Notes: generated from the letters alone by a model not told the origin. 64,000 nucleotides of DNA from Streptomyces sp. JHA26 (GCF_002005565.1 NZ_BDJC01000018.1:1-64000); one strand, 5' to 3'; positions 19,305 through 29,011 are shown, numbered from the stretch's first letter. Program-made: numbers and translations.

Positions 19305-19323
19305 CGGATCACATTCGGATCAC
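19305..19323. repeat. Direct repeat CGGATCAC at 11-bp spacing
   Basis: CGGATCAC occurs at 19305-19312 and 19316-19323, start to start 11 bp (one helical turn). This is the geometry of a direct-repeat operator, as bound by PhoP-type response regulators, but the sequence is not a good pho box. Confidence 0.35.
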
Positions 19324-19728
19324 GGAATCGCAACGGAGGTCGCGTGCCCGGTCTGTGCCGCATGTGTCCCGGAAGCCGCCTGGGCAAACCTTTCCTCTGC
19401 GAGATGGACCGGATGGGGTGAAACACGTCCCACATCACGGGTACCGAGTTGACAGTGCCGGTGTGAGCCGCTGTCCTGGTGGGCATGCTCGCGAATTCGG
19501 CACTCGCCCCGACCCGCACCGCCGGGTCCCACGGTGCTGCCCACGTTCGCTGTAGCTGTTGTCGCCGTTCCAGCTGTTGAGCCGACCGCGCTCCGGCTGA
19601 CCCGGGTCCACCCGACCCGGCCGTGTGAGGCCACGTCCCACGCCCGACCAGGGCGTTCTCCGTGTCCCGTTTCTTCCCCCCGCGCCCCCCGCACCCCCGC
19701 ACTCTTCCGCCGAGGAACCACCGCACCC

Positions 19729-20244
19729 ATGAACAGCGACAGCGACCTCCAGATCGCCGGCGACATCCTCGAAGTCCCGCACCTCCTCCAGGCACCGCGC
19801 GAGCACCCGGCCACCGTCGCCGAGTTCGCCGGACTGGTCCGCTCCCTCGCCGAGGACCGCTCCCAGTGGGAGCACCTCGTCCGCTACGACGCGACGACGC
19901 GCTGGTACCACCGGCTGCGCACCGGTCCCGGTTACGAGGTCTGGCTGCTGTCCTGGCTGCCGGGACAGGGCAGCGGACGCCACGACCACGGCCCCTCCTC
20001 CGGCGTGTGGACGGTCCTCGACGGCACCCTGACCGAGCACACGCGGCGCGGCACGCGCGTACTGGGCGCGGGGACGCAGAAGGTGTTCGCGCCGGGGTAC
20101 GCGCACGAGGTGGTCAACGACACGCTGGAGCCGGCGGTCAGCCTGCACGTCTACTACCCGGGCCTCACCGAGATGCCCATGCACTCCGCCCGGTGCTCGG
20201 CCGCCGCGCCCCACGACGCCGGCGCCGCGACCGGAGCGCGGTGA
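19729..20244 (+). CDS. Cysteine dioxygenase-family (cupin) protein
   Basis: 171 residues. A cupin with the thiol-dioxygenase iron triad: His85-x-His87 in GSGRHDHGPSSG and His126 in APGYAHEVVN. The strand order (LSWLPGQGSG..., GVWTVLDGTLTEHT..., TLEPAVSLHVYYPGL) fits type I cysteine dioxygenase, which oxidises L-cysteine to cysteine sulfinate. I chose the ATG at 19729; upstream sequence in frame is not protein-like. Actinobacterial members sometimes act on related thiols, so the substrate is not certain. The C-terminal ~20 residues are Ala-rich and variable. It is the first plus-strand gene before fbiA. Confidence 0.85.
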   Translation: MNSDSDLQIAGDILEVPHLLQAPREHPATVAEFAGLVRSLAEDRSQWEHLVRYDATTRWYHRLRTGPGYEVWLLSWLPGQGSGRHDHGPSSGVWTVLDGTLTEHTRRGTRVLGAGTQKVFAPGYAHEVVNDTLEPAVSLHVYYPGLTEMPMHSARCSAAAPHDAGAATGAR

Positions 20245-20346
20245 CGACCGGCTGACGCGGTGTCGTGCCCGCCTGCGAGACCGTCCCGCCCGTCACCCGG
20301 CCACCATCCCTCAACGAGTCGGCCCGACGGCTGACACACTGGTCCA

Positions 20347-21306
20347 ATGCGCATTGTGGTTCTGGCAGGCGGCATCGGTGGTGCCCGGTTCCTGCGTGGT
20401 CTGAAGCGGGCCGCGCCGGACGCGGACATCACGGTCATCGGCAACACCGGCGACGACATCCACCTCTTCGGGCTGAAGGTCTGCCCGGACCTCGACACGG
20501 TGATGTACACGCTCGGCGACGGCATCAACGAGGAGCAGGGCTGGGGGCGGGCCGACGAGACCTTCCACCTCAAGGAGGAGCTCGCGGCCTACGGCGTCGG
20601 GCCGGAGTGGTTCGGCCTGGGCGACCGGGACTTCGCCACGCACATCGTGCGGACGCAGATGATCTCCGCCGGGTATCCGCTCAGCGCGGTGACCGAGGCG
20701 CTGTGCGACCGCTGGAAGCCCGGCGTGCGTCTCCTCCCCATGACCGACGACCGCGTGGAGACCCACGTGGCCGTCGAGCTGGACGGCGAGCGCAAGGCCG
20801 TCCACTTCCAGGAGTACTGGGTACGGCTGCGGGCCTCGGTCCCCGCCGAGGCGGTCGTGCCGGTCGGCGCCGAGCAGGCGAAGCCGGCGCCCGGCGTCCT
20901 GGAGGCCATCGCCGAGGCGGACGTGATCCTCTTCCCGCCCTCCAACCCGGTCGTCTCGATCGGCACGATCCTCGCCGTGCCCGGCATCCGGGAGGCGATC
21001 GCCGACGCCGGGGTGCCGGTGGTCGGCCTCTCCCCGATCGTCGGGGACGCGCCCGTGCGCGGGATGGCCGACAAGGTCCTCGCGGCGGTCGGCGTGGAGT
21101 CCACGGCCGCGGCGGTCGCCGAGCACTACGGCTCGGGGCTGCTGGACGGCTGGCTGGTCGACACGGTCGACGCGGACGCCGTGACGCGGGTCAAGGCGGC
21201 CGGCGTCCTCTGCCGCGCCGTGCCGCTGATGATGACCGACGTCGACGCGGCGGCCCGGATGGCCCACGAGGCGCTGGCGCTGGCGGAGGAGGTGCGTCAG
21301 GCGTGA
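20347..21306 (+). CDS. fbiA: F420 precursor transferase FbiA/CofD
   Basis: 319 residues. It transfers the phospho-lactyl or phosphoenolpyruvyl moiety of the activated guanylyl precursor to the deazaflavin Fo, giving F420-0 or dehydro-F420-0. Seen: N-terminal [20 protein letters not shown] (nucleotide loop), [34 protein letters not shown] (substrate site), and [23 protein letters not shown] near residue 200. ATG at 20347. The stop overlaps the GTG of fbiB by 4 bp, so the genes are translationally coupled. fbiC (Fo synthase) is not in the window. Confidence 0.96.
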   Translation: MRIVVLAGGIGGARFLRGLKRAAPDADITVIGNTGDDIHLFGLKVCPDLDTVMYTLGDGINEEQGWGRADETFHLKEELAAYGVGPEWFGLGDRDFATHIVRTQMISAGYPLSAVTEALCDRWKPGVRLLPMTDDRVETHVAVELDGERKAVHFQEYWVRLRASVPAEAVVPVGAEQAKPAPGVLEAIAEADVILFPPSNPVVSIGTILAVPGIREAIADAGVPVVGLSPIVGDAPVRGMADKVLAAVGVESTAAAVAEHYGSGLLDGWLVDTVDADAVTRVKAAGVLCRAVPLMMTDVDAAARMAHEALALAEEVRQA

Positions 21307-22610
21307 GCGACGGTGCTCCCGGCTACCGGGTCCGGGCGGTCCCCGGCCTGCCGGAGGTGCAGCCGGGCGACGACCTGGCCAAGCTGATCGCGGCGGCCGA
21401 CCCCGGTCTCGCCGACGGGGACGTGCTCCTCGTCACTTCGAAGATCGTGTCCAAGGCGGAGGGCCGCGTCGTCCGGGCCACCGACCGGGAGGCCGCGATC
21501 GACGCCGAGACCGTGCGGGTGGTGGCCCGGCGCGGGACACTGCGCATCGTCGAGAACCGTCAGGGCCTGGTCATGGCGGCGGCCGGCGTCGACGCCTCCA
21601 ACACCCCGTCCGGGACGGTGCTGCTGCTGCCCGAGGACCCGGACGCCTCCGCGCGGGCCATCCGCGAGGGCCTGCGGGACGCCCTGGGCGTCGACGTCGG
21701 CGTGGTCGTCACCGACACGTTCGGGCGCCCCTGGCGGGCCGGCCTCACCGACGTGGCGATCGGCGCCGCGGGCGTGCGGGTCCTCGACGACCTGCGCGGC
21801 GGCACGGACGCGCACGGCAACCCGCTCGGCGCCACCGTCGTCGCCACCGCCGACGAGCTCGCCGCCGCGGGCGACCTGGTCAAGGGCAAGGCCGCCGGGC
21901 TGCCCGTCGCCGTCGTGAGCGGGCTGCCCCAGGTCGTGACCGGGGACCACGGCGAGGGGGCGCGGGCCATGGTGCGCGGCGCGCGCGACGACATGTTCCG
22001 GCTCGGCACGTCCGAGGCGGTGCGCCAGGCGGTCACCCAGCGGCGCACGGTGCGGGCCTTCACGGACGAGCCGGTCGACCCCGGCGCCGTGCGCCGGGCG
22101 GTGGCCGCGGCGGTCACGGCGCCGGCGCCGCACCACACGACGCCGTGGCGGTTCGTGCTGCTGGAGTCCGCCGAGTCCCGCACCCGGCTGCTGGACGCGA
22201 TGCGGGACGCCTGGATCGCCGACCTGAGGCGGGACGGCAAGAGCGAGGAGTCCATCGCCAAGCGGGTGCGGCGCGGGGACGTGCTGCGCAACGCGCCGTA
22301 CCTCGTCGTGCCCTGCCTGGTCATGGACGGCTCGCACGCCTACGGCGACGCGCGGCGCGACGGGGCCGAGCGGGAGATGTTCGTGGTCGCCACCGGCGCG
22401 GGCGTGCAGAACCTCCTCGTCGCCCTCGCCGGGGAGCGGCTGGGCTCGGCGTGGGTGTCCTCCACGATGTTCTGCCGGGACGTCGTACGGGAGGTGCTGG
22501 GGCTGCCGCGGGACTGGGACCCGATGGGTGCCGTCGCGGTCGGTCATCCCGCCGAGGAGCCGCGGCCGCGGGCGGAGCGGGACGCGGAGGCGTTCATCGA
22601 GGTGCGGTGA
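21303..22610 (+). CDS. fbiB: F420-0:gamma-glutamyl ligase FbiB, with nitroreductase domain
   Basis: 435 residues, a two-domain fusion typical of actinobacteria. Residues ~1-235 are CofE-like ligase ([58 protein letters not shown]), adding L-glutamates to F420. Residues ~240-435 are an FMN-binding nitroreductase-like domain ([49 protein letters not shown]), known from the mycobacterial enzyme to reduce dehydro-F420-0. The GTG at 21303 lies inside the fbiA stop overlap. Confidence 0.95.
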   Translation: MSDGAPGYRVRAVPGLPEVQPGDDLAKLIAAADPGLADGDVLLVTSKIVSKAEGRVVRATDREAAIDAETVRVVARRGTLRIVENRQGLVMAAAGVDASNTPSGTVLLLPEDPDASARAIREGLRDALGVDVGVVVTDTFGRPWRAGLTDVAIGAAGVRVLDDLRGGTDAHGNPLGATVVATADELAAAGDLVKGKAAGLPVAVVSGLPQVVTGDHGEGARAMVRGARDDMFRLGTSEAVRQAVTQRRTVRAFTDEPVDPGAVRRAVAAAVTAPAPHHTTPWRFVLLESAESRTRLLDAMRDAWIADLRRDGKSEESIAKRVRRGDVLRNAPYLVVPCLVMDGSHAYGDARRDGAEREMFVVATGAGVQNLLVALAGERLGSAWVSSTMFCRDVVREVLGLPRDWDPMGAVAVGHPAEEPRPRAERDAEAFIEVR

Positions 22611-22691
22611 CGCGTTCCGGCGACGCCCTACCCTCATAGGGGCCTCTCGTTCCGCAGGGGCCTGCCCGTCTTCCGTCCCAGGGGCCTCACC

Positions 22692-23696
22692 GTGGCAGGA
22701 CGCTTCGCCCCCCGGCCCACGCGTACGACAGTGCGCGGCGGGGAGACCGGCGTGCCCGCGGGGAGAACGCCGGCGCCCCGGCAGGCCGTCGCGCCCGGGA
22801 GGGTACGGGTGTGGGTGCCGGACGGGCCGCTGGATCTGGGGCTGGTCCTCGGACCGCTGCGTCGCGGGCCGGGCGACCCGACCTTCCGGACGACGCCGGA
22901 CGGCTCGGTGTGGCGGACCGGCCTCACCCCCGCCGGGCCGGGCACCCTGCGGGTCCTCGCGCGCGGCGGTGAGGTGCGGGGCGAGGCCTGGGGGCCGGGT
23001 GCGGAGTGGCTGCTGGAGCAGTTGCCGCGGTTGCTGGGCGCCGACGACGACCCGTCCGCGTTCGTGCCCCGGCACCGGCTGCTGGCCCACACCGCGCACC
23101 GGCGGCCGGGGCTGCGGCTGACGCGGACCGGGCTGGTGCTGGAGTCGCTGATCCCGTCGATCCTGGAACAGAAGGTCACGACGCTGGAGGCGTACCGGGC
23201 GTGGCGGCTGCTCGTGCGGAAGTACGGCGAACCGGCGCCGGGGCCCGCGCGGATGCACGTGATGCCGGCGCCGCGGACGTGGGCGCTGATCCCCTCCTGG
23301 GAGTGGCACCGGGCCGGGGTGGACGACAAGCGGGCCTCGACGATCCTGCGGGCCGTGCGGGTCGCCGCGCGGCTGGAGGAGGCGGCCGGGATGGAACCGG
23401 CGGCGGCGCGGGCGCGGCTGGAGGTCGTGCCCGGGATCGGGCCGTGGACCTCGGCGGAGACCGTGCAGCGCAGTCACGGGGCGCCGGACGCGGTGACGGT
23501 GGGGGACCTGCACCTGCCGGGGATCGTGGGATTCGCGCTGGGCGGTGACCGGGACGCGGACGACGCGGTGATGCTGCGGCTGCTGGAGCCGTATGCCGGG
23601 CAGCGGCACCGGGCGGCCCGGCTGGTGCTGCTGAGTGGGCGGGTGCCGGACAGGCGGGCGCCGCGGATGGCTCCGCGGCGGATCGAGCGGCTCTGA
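22692..23696 (+). CDS. AlkA-like DNA glycosylase (HhH-GPD family)
   Basis: 334 residues. The C-terminal two thirds show the helix-hairpin-helix GPD fold: SLIPSILEQKVTTLEAYRAWRLLVRKYG (near 155), the hairpin LEVVPGIGPWTSAETV (near 240), and VGDLHLPG with the catalytic Asp. The N-terminal ~120 residues are an AlkA-type beta domain (GPLDLGLVLGPLRRGPGDPTF). The family removes alkylated purines such as 3-methyladenine from DNA. ATG at 22692. There is no N-terminal Ada-like part. It follows fbiB on the same strand with an 81-bp gap. Mycobacteria carry a different DNA-modifying gene at this place. Confidence 0.87.
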   Translation: MAGRFAPRPTRTTVRGGETGVPAGRTPAPRQAVAPGRVRVWVPDGPLDLGLVLGPLRRGPGDPTFRTTPDGSVWRTGLTPAGPGTLRVLARGGEVRGEAWGPGAEWLLEQLPRLLGADDDPSAFVPRHRLLAHTAHRRPGLRLTRTGLVLESLIPSILEQKVTTLEAYRAWRLLVRKYGEPAPGPARMHVMPAPRTWALIPSWEWHRAGVDDKRASTILRAVRVAARLEEAAGMEPAAARARLEVVPGIGPWTSAETVQRSHGAPDAVTVGDLHLPGIVGFALGGDRDADDAVMLRLLEPYAGQRHRAARLVLLSGRVPDRRAPRMAPRRIERL

Positions 23697-23844
23697 CGGG
23701 CGGTGCCCCCGGGCACGTCGGCAGGTGCCCGGCGCCGGTACGGGGCGGGTCGCGCGGGCCCGGCGTCGCGGGGTGCCTCCCCGTCCGTTCCGGCACGGGG
23801 AGGCACGCCTGCCCGCAGTCACGCGGGCGGCGGGCCGGTCGCGG

Positions 23845-24930
23845 CTACGACGCGTCCGAGGAGAAGCGCAGTGAGGCCGGGGGTATGCGGGCGTCGCACC
23901 AGACGCGGACGCCCGAGCGGAGTTCGTTGTCGGCGCCGACGACCGCGCCGTCGCCGATGACCGTGTCCGTGAGGACCGAGCGGGTGCCGACGCGGGCGCG
24001 GCTGCCGATGAGGGAGTCGGTGATGACGGCGCCCGGTTCGATGACCGCGCCGGGGAGGATCGTGCTGCCGAAGACACGCGCCCCCTCCGCGACGAAGGCG
24101 CCCTCGCCCACCACCGTGCCGCCGGTCAGCTTGGCGTCGGGCGCGACGGTGGCCGTGGGCAGGATCAGACGGTCGCCGCAGCGGCCCGGTACCGCCGGGG
24201 ACGGGGCGCGGCCGAGGACCAGGTCCGCCGAGCCGCGCACGAAGGCCGCCGGGGTGCCGAGGTCCAGCCAGTACGTGGAGTCGACCATGCCCTGCAGGTG
24301 CGCTCCGGTGGCGAGGAGTTCCGGGAAGGTCTCCCGTTCGACCGAGACCGGGCGGCCCGCCGGGATGGTGTCGATGACCGAGCGGCGGAAGACGTACGCC
24401 CCCGCGTTGATCTGGTCGGTGACGATCTCCTCCGGCGTCTGCGGCTTCTCCAGGAACGCCAGGACCCGGCCCGAGCCGTCCGTGGGGACCAGCCCGTACG
24501 CCCTCGGGTCCGTCACCTTCGTCAGGTGCAGGGAGACGTCCGCGCCCGTCGTCTCGTGGGTGCGCACCAGCGCGCGGATGTCCAGGCCCGTCAGGATGTC
24601 GCCGTTGAAGACGAGCACCGGCTCGTCGGGGCCCGAGTGCAGCCGCGACGCCACGTTGCGGATCGCGCCGCCGGTGCCGAGCGGTTCCTCCTCCGTGACG
24701 TACTCGAGGTGGAGGCCCAGGGACGAGCCGTCTCCGAAGTACGGCTCGAAGACCTCCGCCAGGTAGCTCGTCGCGAGGACGATGTGCTCGACGCCCGCCG
24801 CCTTCGCCCGCGCCAACTGATGGGTGAGGAACGGCACCCCGGCCGCCCTCACCATGGGCTTCGGGGTGTGCACCGTGAGCGGGCGCAGCCGCGTGCCCTT
24901 ACCGCCGACCAGGAGGATCGCTTCTGTCAC
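23845..24930 (-). CDS. Sugar nucleotidyltransferase (mannose-1-P guanylyltransferase type)
   Basis: 361 residues. The N-terminal nucleotidyltransferase domain has EAILLVGGKGTRLRPLTVHTPKPM (nucleotide-binding signature), VFNGDILTGLDI (metal-binding Asp) and YWLDLGTPAAFVRGSADLV. The last ~110 residues are hexapeptide-type left-handed beta-helix turns (LPTATVAPDAKLTGGTVVGEGAFVAEGARVFG...). It corresponds in position to mycobacterial Rv3264c (called manB/manC), which makes GDP-mannose. Together with manA and manB it would give the activated mannose donor. GTG at 24930, after a GACAGG-type ribosome binding site. Glucose-1-P as substrate cannot be excluded from sequence alone. Confidence 0.88.
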   Translation of the reverse strand: MTEAILLVGGKGTRLRPLTVHTPKPMVRAAGVPFLTHQLARAKAAGVEHIVLATSYLAEVFEPYFGDGSSLGLHLEYVTEEEPLGTGGAIRNVASRLHSGPDEPVLVFNGDILTGLDIRALVRTHETTGADVSLHLTKVTDPRAYGLVPTDGSGRVLAFLEKPQTPEEIVTDQINAGAYVFRRSVIDTIPAGRPVSVERETFPELLATGAHLQGMVDSTYWLDLGTPAAFVRGSADLVLGRAPSPAVPGRCGDRLILPTATVAPDAKLTGGTVVGEGAFVAEGARVFGSTILPGAVIEPGAVITDSLIGSRARVGTRSVLTDTVIGDGAVVGADNELRSGVRVWCDARIPPASLRFSSDAS

Positions 24931-24955
24931 CTGTCGTCTCTGCTTCCTGCCGGGA

Positions 24956-24979
24956 CCGGCCGAAGTGTGTTTCGGCCGG
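24956..24979 (-). terminator. Hairpin terminator after the PGRP amidase
   Basis: A perfect 9-bp stem CCGGCCGAA / TTCGGCCGG with a 6-nt loop, about 55 bp past the amidase stop and upstream of the nucleotidyltransferase gene. Confidence 0.65.
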
Positions 24980-25034
24980 CCAGTGTATGCAGACCGTTCC
25001 ATGGCGCCGGCGATGGCCGTACGGTGGTGCGCCC

Positions 25035-26507
25035 TCAGCGGCCCTGGTACTTCGCCGCCGAGGAACGGGCCGTACCGAGCTTGCCGTAGAGCTGCTTGCC
25101 GGGGCAGCTCGTGGCGAAGCCGTCGCGGTGCCCCGAGATGACGTTCAGTCGTACGTTCTTGCCCTTCCGGTAGAGGTTGCCACCGCCGGACTTCAGGTAT
25201 GTCTTGCCGCGCGGGTTCATGCCGTAGAGACCGAGCTTCCACGCGGTGAGCCGGGCGACGGCCTTGACCGCGGCGGACGACGGCTTCTTCGAGCTGTAGG
25301 TGCCGAGAACCGCGATTCCCATGCTGTGGGAGTTGAACCCCATGGTGTGGGCACCCAGGACCGGTTTCGCCACTCCCCCGGCCCGGCCCTCGTAGATCTT
25401 TCCGCACTTGTCGACGAGGAAGTTGTAGCCGATGTCCCGCCACCCCATGCTCTTGACGTGGTAGCGGTAGATACCGCGAATGACTGACGGGGCCTGCGAG
25501 CAGCGGTAGTTGTTGCCGGTGGCCGAGTGGTGCACGAAGGCGGCCTTGACCTTCTTCGTGTACACGAACTTCTTCTCGCGCAGCTTCTCGTCCGCACCCC
25601 AGCCGCGGCGCGTGGTGATGCTCGGGCGCGGACCGACGTACGGCTTGGCCTTCTGCTGCTCCGTCAGGGTGCCGAGGGCGAGGAGCTCCCCCTCGGTCTG
25701 GGCCCGGCTCAGGGCCGGGATCTCGGTGGCGCCGAGGGGCGCGAGGCCGGCGTTGGCGGCGGAGGCGTCGAGTCCCTCGACGGTCGCGAAGACCTCGCCG
25801 GCCTCGGCGGACCCGAGGGCTTCGCCGGCCTCGGCCGGCTCGACGTTCCCGGCGGGTTCGGCGACCCCGGCGGTCAGGGCGGTGGTGCGGGAGTCCTCGG
25901 CGGGGGCCGGCTCGTCCGCGGGGGGTTGCGGCAGGGCGGCGTCGCCGGGATCGACGAGTTCGAGGCGCAGGCCGGTGGGGAGCGGGGACACGACGGGGGC
26001 GGCACCGTCGGCACCGTCCTCGTGCGCCGCGCGCACCCGCACCTCCACGCCGTCCGACTCGCCCACCCACAGCGGTGCGGTGGCGCCGCGCACGCGACCC
26101 GACGCCCCTTCGGCGGTACCCGGGTCGGCGGCGTGGTCGGCGGTGTGCGTCTCGAGGTCCTGCCAGTCGGACCAGGTGCCGGTGGCGGTGGCGCGGGTGC
26201 GGACCTGGACGCGGCCGTGCAGTTCGGTGGCCGGGTCGTCCCAGACGACGCCCACCAGGGAGAAACGCCGGGTGTCCCGGCGGGGGACGCCCTGTTCGAC
26301 GGTGCCGGGGGCGGTGGAGGCGCGGTCGCCCGCGAGGGGCGCGAGCGGTAGCGACTGGGTGCTGCCGGGGACGTGGGCACCGGCCGGTGCCGAGGCCGGT
26401 GCCGCTCCTCCGGTGGTCGCCGTCGCCGCCGTGGGCGCGGCGGTGAGCGGGAGGGCCAGTGCGGCCGCGCAGGTGACGCCTATGGAGGAAGTGAGGAATC
26501 CATGCAT
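25035..26507 (-). CDS. Secreted N-acetylmuramoyl-L-alanine amidase (PGRP/amidase_2)
   Basis: 490 residues. The N-terminus is a signal peptide (GFLTSSIGVTCAAALALPLTAAPTAA). Residues ~30-300 are Ala/Glu/Pro-rich with a DTRRFSLVGVVWDDP beta region. Residues ~310-490 are a PGRP domain: RPSITTRRGWGADE, KAAFVHHSATGNN (zinc His), DIGYNFLVDKCGKIYEGRAGG (Tyr), GAHTMGFNSHSMGIAVLG, and VISGHRD ... SCPGK (His and Cys ligands). All amidase zinc ligands are present, so it is likely an active cell-wall hydrolase, cutting the lactyl-peptide bond outside the membrane. ATG at 26507. It faces away from the TIGR03089/LCP genes. Confidence 0.92.
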   Translation of the reverse strand: MHGFLTSSIGVTCAAALALPLTAAPTAATATTGGAAPASAPAGAHVPGSTQSLPLAPLAGDRASTAPGTVEQGVPRRDTRRFSLVGVVWDDPATELHGRVQVRTRATATGTWSDWQDLETHTADHAADPGTAEGASGRVRGATAPLWVGESDGVEVRVRAAHEDGADGAAPVVSPLPTGLRLELVDPGDAALPQPPADEPAPAEDSRTTALTAGVAEPAGNVEPAEAGEALGSAEAGEVFATVEGLDASAANAGLAPLGATEIPALSRAQTEGELLALGTLTEQQKAKPYVGPRPSITTRRGWGADEKLREKKFVYTKKVKAAFVHHSATGNNYRCSQAPSVIRGIYRYHVKSMGWRDIGYNFLVDKCGKIYEGRAGGVAKPVLGAHTMGFNSHSMGIAVLGTYSSKKPSSAAVKAVARLTAWKLGLYGMNPRGKTYLKSGGGNLYRKGKNVRLNVISGHRDGFATSCPGKQLYGKLGTARSSAAKYQGR

Positions 26508-26645
26508 GCCCCTGATCCTGGACACGGTCGGACAAACCTGTCCATGCGGGATGTGACGGTCCGTAGGGTTTTTCGCCCGATCCGGTGGTGGTGAAGTGCC
26601 CCGTCCGCCCGGACCGCGCCGCCGGGCCCGCGTACGCTTGCGCGG

Positions 26646-27410
26646 GTGAACGCGACCGACCGCACCCCTGCCGACCTGCTGAGTTCCGCGCTCGCCGCGG
26701 ACCCGGGACGCCCCCTGGTGACCTTCTACGACGACGCCACCGGCGAACGCGTCGAACTCTCCGTGGCCACCTTCGCCAATTGGGTGGCCAAGACCGCCAA
26801 TCTGCTCCAGGACGAGCTGTCCGTCGAACCCGGTGACCGGGTCGCGCTGCTGCTGCCCGCGCACTGGCAGACGGCGGTGTGGCTGCTGGCGTGCGCGTCG
26901 GTGGGTGTCGTCGCCGACGTGGCCGGCGACCCGGCGGCGGCGGACGTGGTGGTGAGCGGGCCGGAGCCGGAGTCGCTGGAGGCGGCGCGGGCGTGCTCGG
27001 GGCCGCGGATCGCGCTGGCGCTGCGACCGCTCGGGGGCCGGTTCGCGCCGACCGCGCCGGAGGGCTTCGCCGACTACGCGGTGGAGGTGCCGGGGCAGGG
27101 GGACCGGTTCGTGCCGTACGCGCCGGTGGACCCGGAGGCGCCGGCGCTGATCGTGGCCGGGCGGGAGTTCAGCGGGGCGGAGGTCGTGGAGCGGGCCCGG
27201 GCGGAGGCGTCGGGGCTGGGGCTCACGGGGCCGGGGGGACGGATCCTGTCGGGGCTGCCGTACGACACGTGGAAGGGGCTGAACGCCGGGCTGTACGGGC
27301 CGTTGGCGTCGGGCGGGTCGGTGGTGCTGTGCCGGCACCTGGAGCAGGCGTCCGAGGACACCGTCGCCGAGCGCGTCGAGAGCGAACGGGTGACGGCGAC
27401 GGCCCGCTGA
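26646..27410 (+). CDS. TIGR03089 family protein (acyl-CoA synthetase N-terminal-like)
   Basis: 254 residues. It resembles only the N-terminal part of an AMP-forming acyl-CoA synthetase: RPLVTFYDDATGERVELSVATFANWVAKTANLLQDEL and GDRVALLLPAHWQTAVWLLACASVGVVADV. The adenylate-forming signature and C-terminal lid are absent, so it is unlikely to be a complete ligase. The size matches the actinobacterial TIGR03089 family (Rv3268-like), found next to LCP genes. The start is GTG 26646. Function is unknown; constant linkage with LCP proteins suggests an envelope role. Confidence 0.85.
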   Translation: MNATDRTPADLLSSALAADPGRPLVTFYDDATGERVELSVATFANWVAKTANLLQDELSVEPGDRVALLLPAHWQTAVWLLACASVGVVADVAGDPAAADVVVSGPEPESLEAARACSGPRIALALRPLGGRFAPTAPEGFADYAVEVPGQGDRFVPYAPVDPEAPALIVAGREFSGAEVVERARAEASGLGLTGPGGRILSGLPYDTWKGLNAGLYGPLASGGSVVLCRHLEQASEDTVAERVESERVTATAR

Positions 27411-27593
27411 ACCCCGCTTCCGGGTGCGACCGGGCGGGGGCCGGGGCGCTCGCGCGACGCGGCGCCGCGAGGTGCCGCCGCGCCCCCGCCACGTCACCCG
27501 TCCAGCCCGGCCCACCCCGCGGCCGGACCTCGCGCGCGGCATCGTCGTAGGGGCAGGACGGCACGCCCGTACGCCGTGAGAGGTGGAGCAGAC

Positions 27594-28811
27594 GTGAGCG
27601 ACGCCGCAGGGACGCCCCCCGCGGGGCCCGGTGTGACCGGGGCCGGGGCGTCCGCGTCGGGGAGGGGGCTCGTACGGCGGCGGCGCAGGCGGTGGGTGCG
27701 GGCCGGCGCCCTCGCGGCCGGCGCCCTCGTCCTGGCCGCCGCGGGAGCCGGCTGGGTGGTGTACGCCGAGCTGGACGGGAACATCACCGCCGACGGCGAG
27801 GCCGCGCGGGAGCTCGCCCGCTACGAGGAGGAGCGGCCGACGTCCCTGGTGAAGGACGCGCAGAACCTGCTGCTGATCGGCTCCGACTCGCGCGCCGGCG
27901 ACGGCAACCGCGCGTACGGGCGCGACCCCGGCACCGAACGGTCGGACACGACCATCCTGCTGCACCTGGCGGCCGGCCGGCACAGCGCGACCGCGGTGTC
28001 CCTGCCCCGCGACCTGATGGTCGACGTCCCCGGCTGTCTCGGGCGGGACGGCACCCGCACCGAGCCGACGTCGACGATGCTCAACTACGCGTTCGAGAAG
28101 GGTGGTTCGGCCTGCGCGATCCGGACCGTGGAGAAGCTCACGGGGATTCGGATCGACCACCACGTGGTGGTCGACTTCAGCGGCTTCAAGAAGATGGTCG
28201 ACGCGGTGGACGGCGTCGAGATCTGCCTCACCGAGCCGATCCACGACAAGGCCGCCCGACTGCGGCTGCCGGCGGGGCGGGTGAAGCTGAACGGGGAGCA
28301 GGCCCTCGGTTACGTGCGCGCCCGCAAGTCCCTCGGCGACGGCAGCGACACCGACCGCATGGACCGCCAGCAGCGCTTTCTCGGCGCGCTCGTCGACAAG
28401 GTGCGCGGCAACGGCGTCCTGCTGAACCCGGTGAAGCTGGACCCGGTGCTGGACGCGGCCACGTCCTCGCTCACCACCGACCCGTCCCTGGCAAGTCTGC
28501 GTGGCTTGTACGCATTCGTACGAGGCCTGCGCGACATCCCCACCGAACGCGTGCAGTTCCTCACGGTCCCGCGGGAGCCGTACGCCCGCGACGCCGATCG
28601 CGACCAGCTCGCCGAACCGGCCGCGCGGGAGCTGTTCGCCCGCCTCCGCACGGACCGGCCGGTCACGGTCGCCCGGGAGACGCCGCGGGATCCCGCCGCC
28701 CGGGGCGGTGCGGGCGAGGAGCCGTCCGATCGCGCGGAGCCCGGCGGAACGGGCCCTTCCCCCGCGCCCACGTTCCGCGGAAACACCGCCGCCGAACACG
28801 CCTGCGGGTAA
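27594..28811 (+). CDS. LytR-CpsA-Psr (LCP) family protein 1
   Basis: 405 residues. An Arg-rich cytoplasmic N-terminus is followed by one TM helix (~36-58) and an extracytoplasmic LCP domain (~85-270). Seen: LLLIGSDSRAGDGN, SDTTILLHLA, TAVSLPRDLMVDVPGC, and DRMDRQQRFLGALVDKV. The Arg and Asp of these motifs bind the polyprenyl pyrophosphate head group. LCP proteins transfer glycopolymers from undecaprenyl-PP to peptidoglycan. It lacks the C-terminal LytR_C domain; the tail is Pro/Gly-rich. GTG at 27594 with a GGTGGAG ribosome binding site. This is the first of five LCP genes within 9 kb. Confidence 0.93.
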   Translation: MSDAAGTPPAGPGVTGAGASASGRGLVRRRRRRWVRAGALAAGALVLAAAGAGWVVYAELDGNITADGEAARELARYEEERPTSLVKDAQNLLLIGSDSRAGDGNRAYGRDPGTERSDTTILLHLAAGRHSATAVSLPRDLMVDVPGCLGRDGTRTEPTSTMLNYAFEKGGSACAIRTVEKLTGIRIDHHVVVDFSGFKKMVDAVDGVEICLTEPIHDKAARLRLPAGRVKLNGEQALGYVRARKSLGDGSDTDRMDRQQRFLGALVDKVRGNGVLLNPVKLDPVLDAATSSLTTDPSLASLRGLYAFVRGLRDIPTERVQFLTVPREPYARDADRDQLAEPAARELFARLRTDRPVTVARETPRDPAARGGAGEEPSDRAEPGGTGPSPAPTFRGNTAAEHACG

Positions 28812-29011
28812 AGGCACCCCCAAACCGACACGCCGGAACGAACGCGTGTCCAAGGAAATGGGTGGTATTGCCCGCTTGTAGGGACGTGGAATTTGTCACC
28901 GTCGTCGCCCCGCGTCGAACTGGGCGGATAGTGTGAGCGCTTCCGGTGCCCCCGGCTCAGAGGTCCGACCGGTCCTGGGTCCGGGATCGTGCACTGCTTG
29001 TACGAGACCCG

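Larger units (their letters stand above)
19018..19728. other. 711-bp region between whiB and the cysteine dioxygenase gene
   Basis: Divergent intergenic region. It contains the whiB promoter (19091-19120), an AT-richer stretch around 19130-19200, and a helical-phase direct repeat (19305-19323). I see no convincing coding frame; reading frames here lack codon bias. Confidence 0.5.

Noticed and set aside
24931..26535. Extension of the nucleotidyltransferase frame upstream of 24930
   Set aside because: It reads an alternative frame of the PGRP amidase gene; nucleotidyltransferase homology begins exactly at the GTG at 24930.
26508..28853. Extension of the amidase frame upstream of its signal peptide
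   Set aside because: It would be antisense to the TIGR03089 and first LCP genes and would bury the signal peptide inside the protein.
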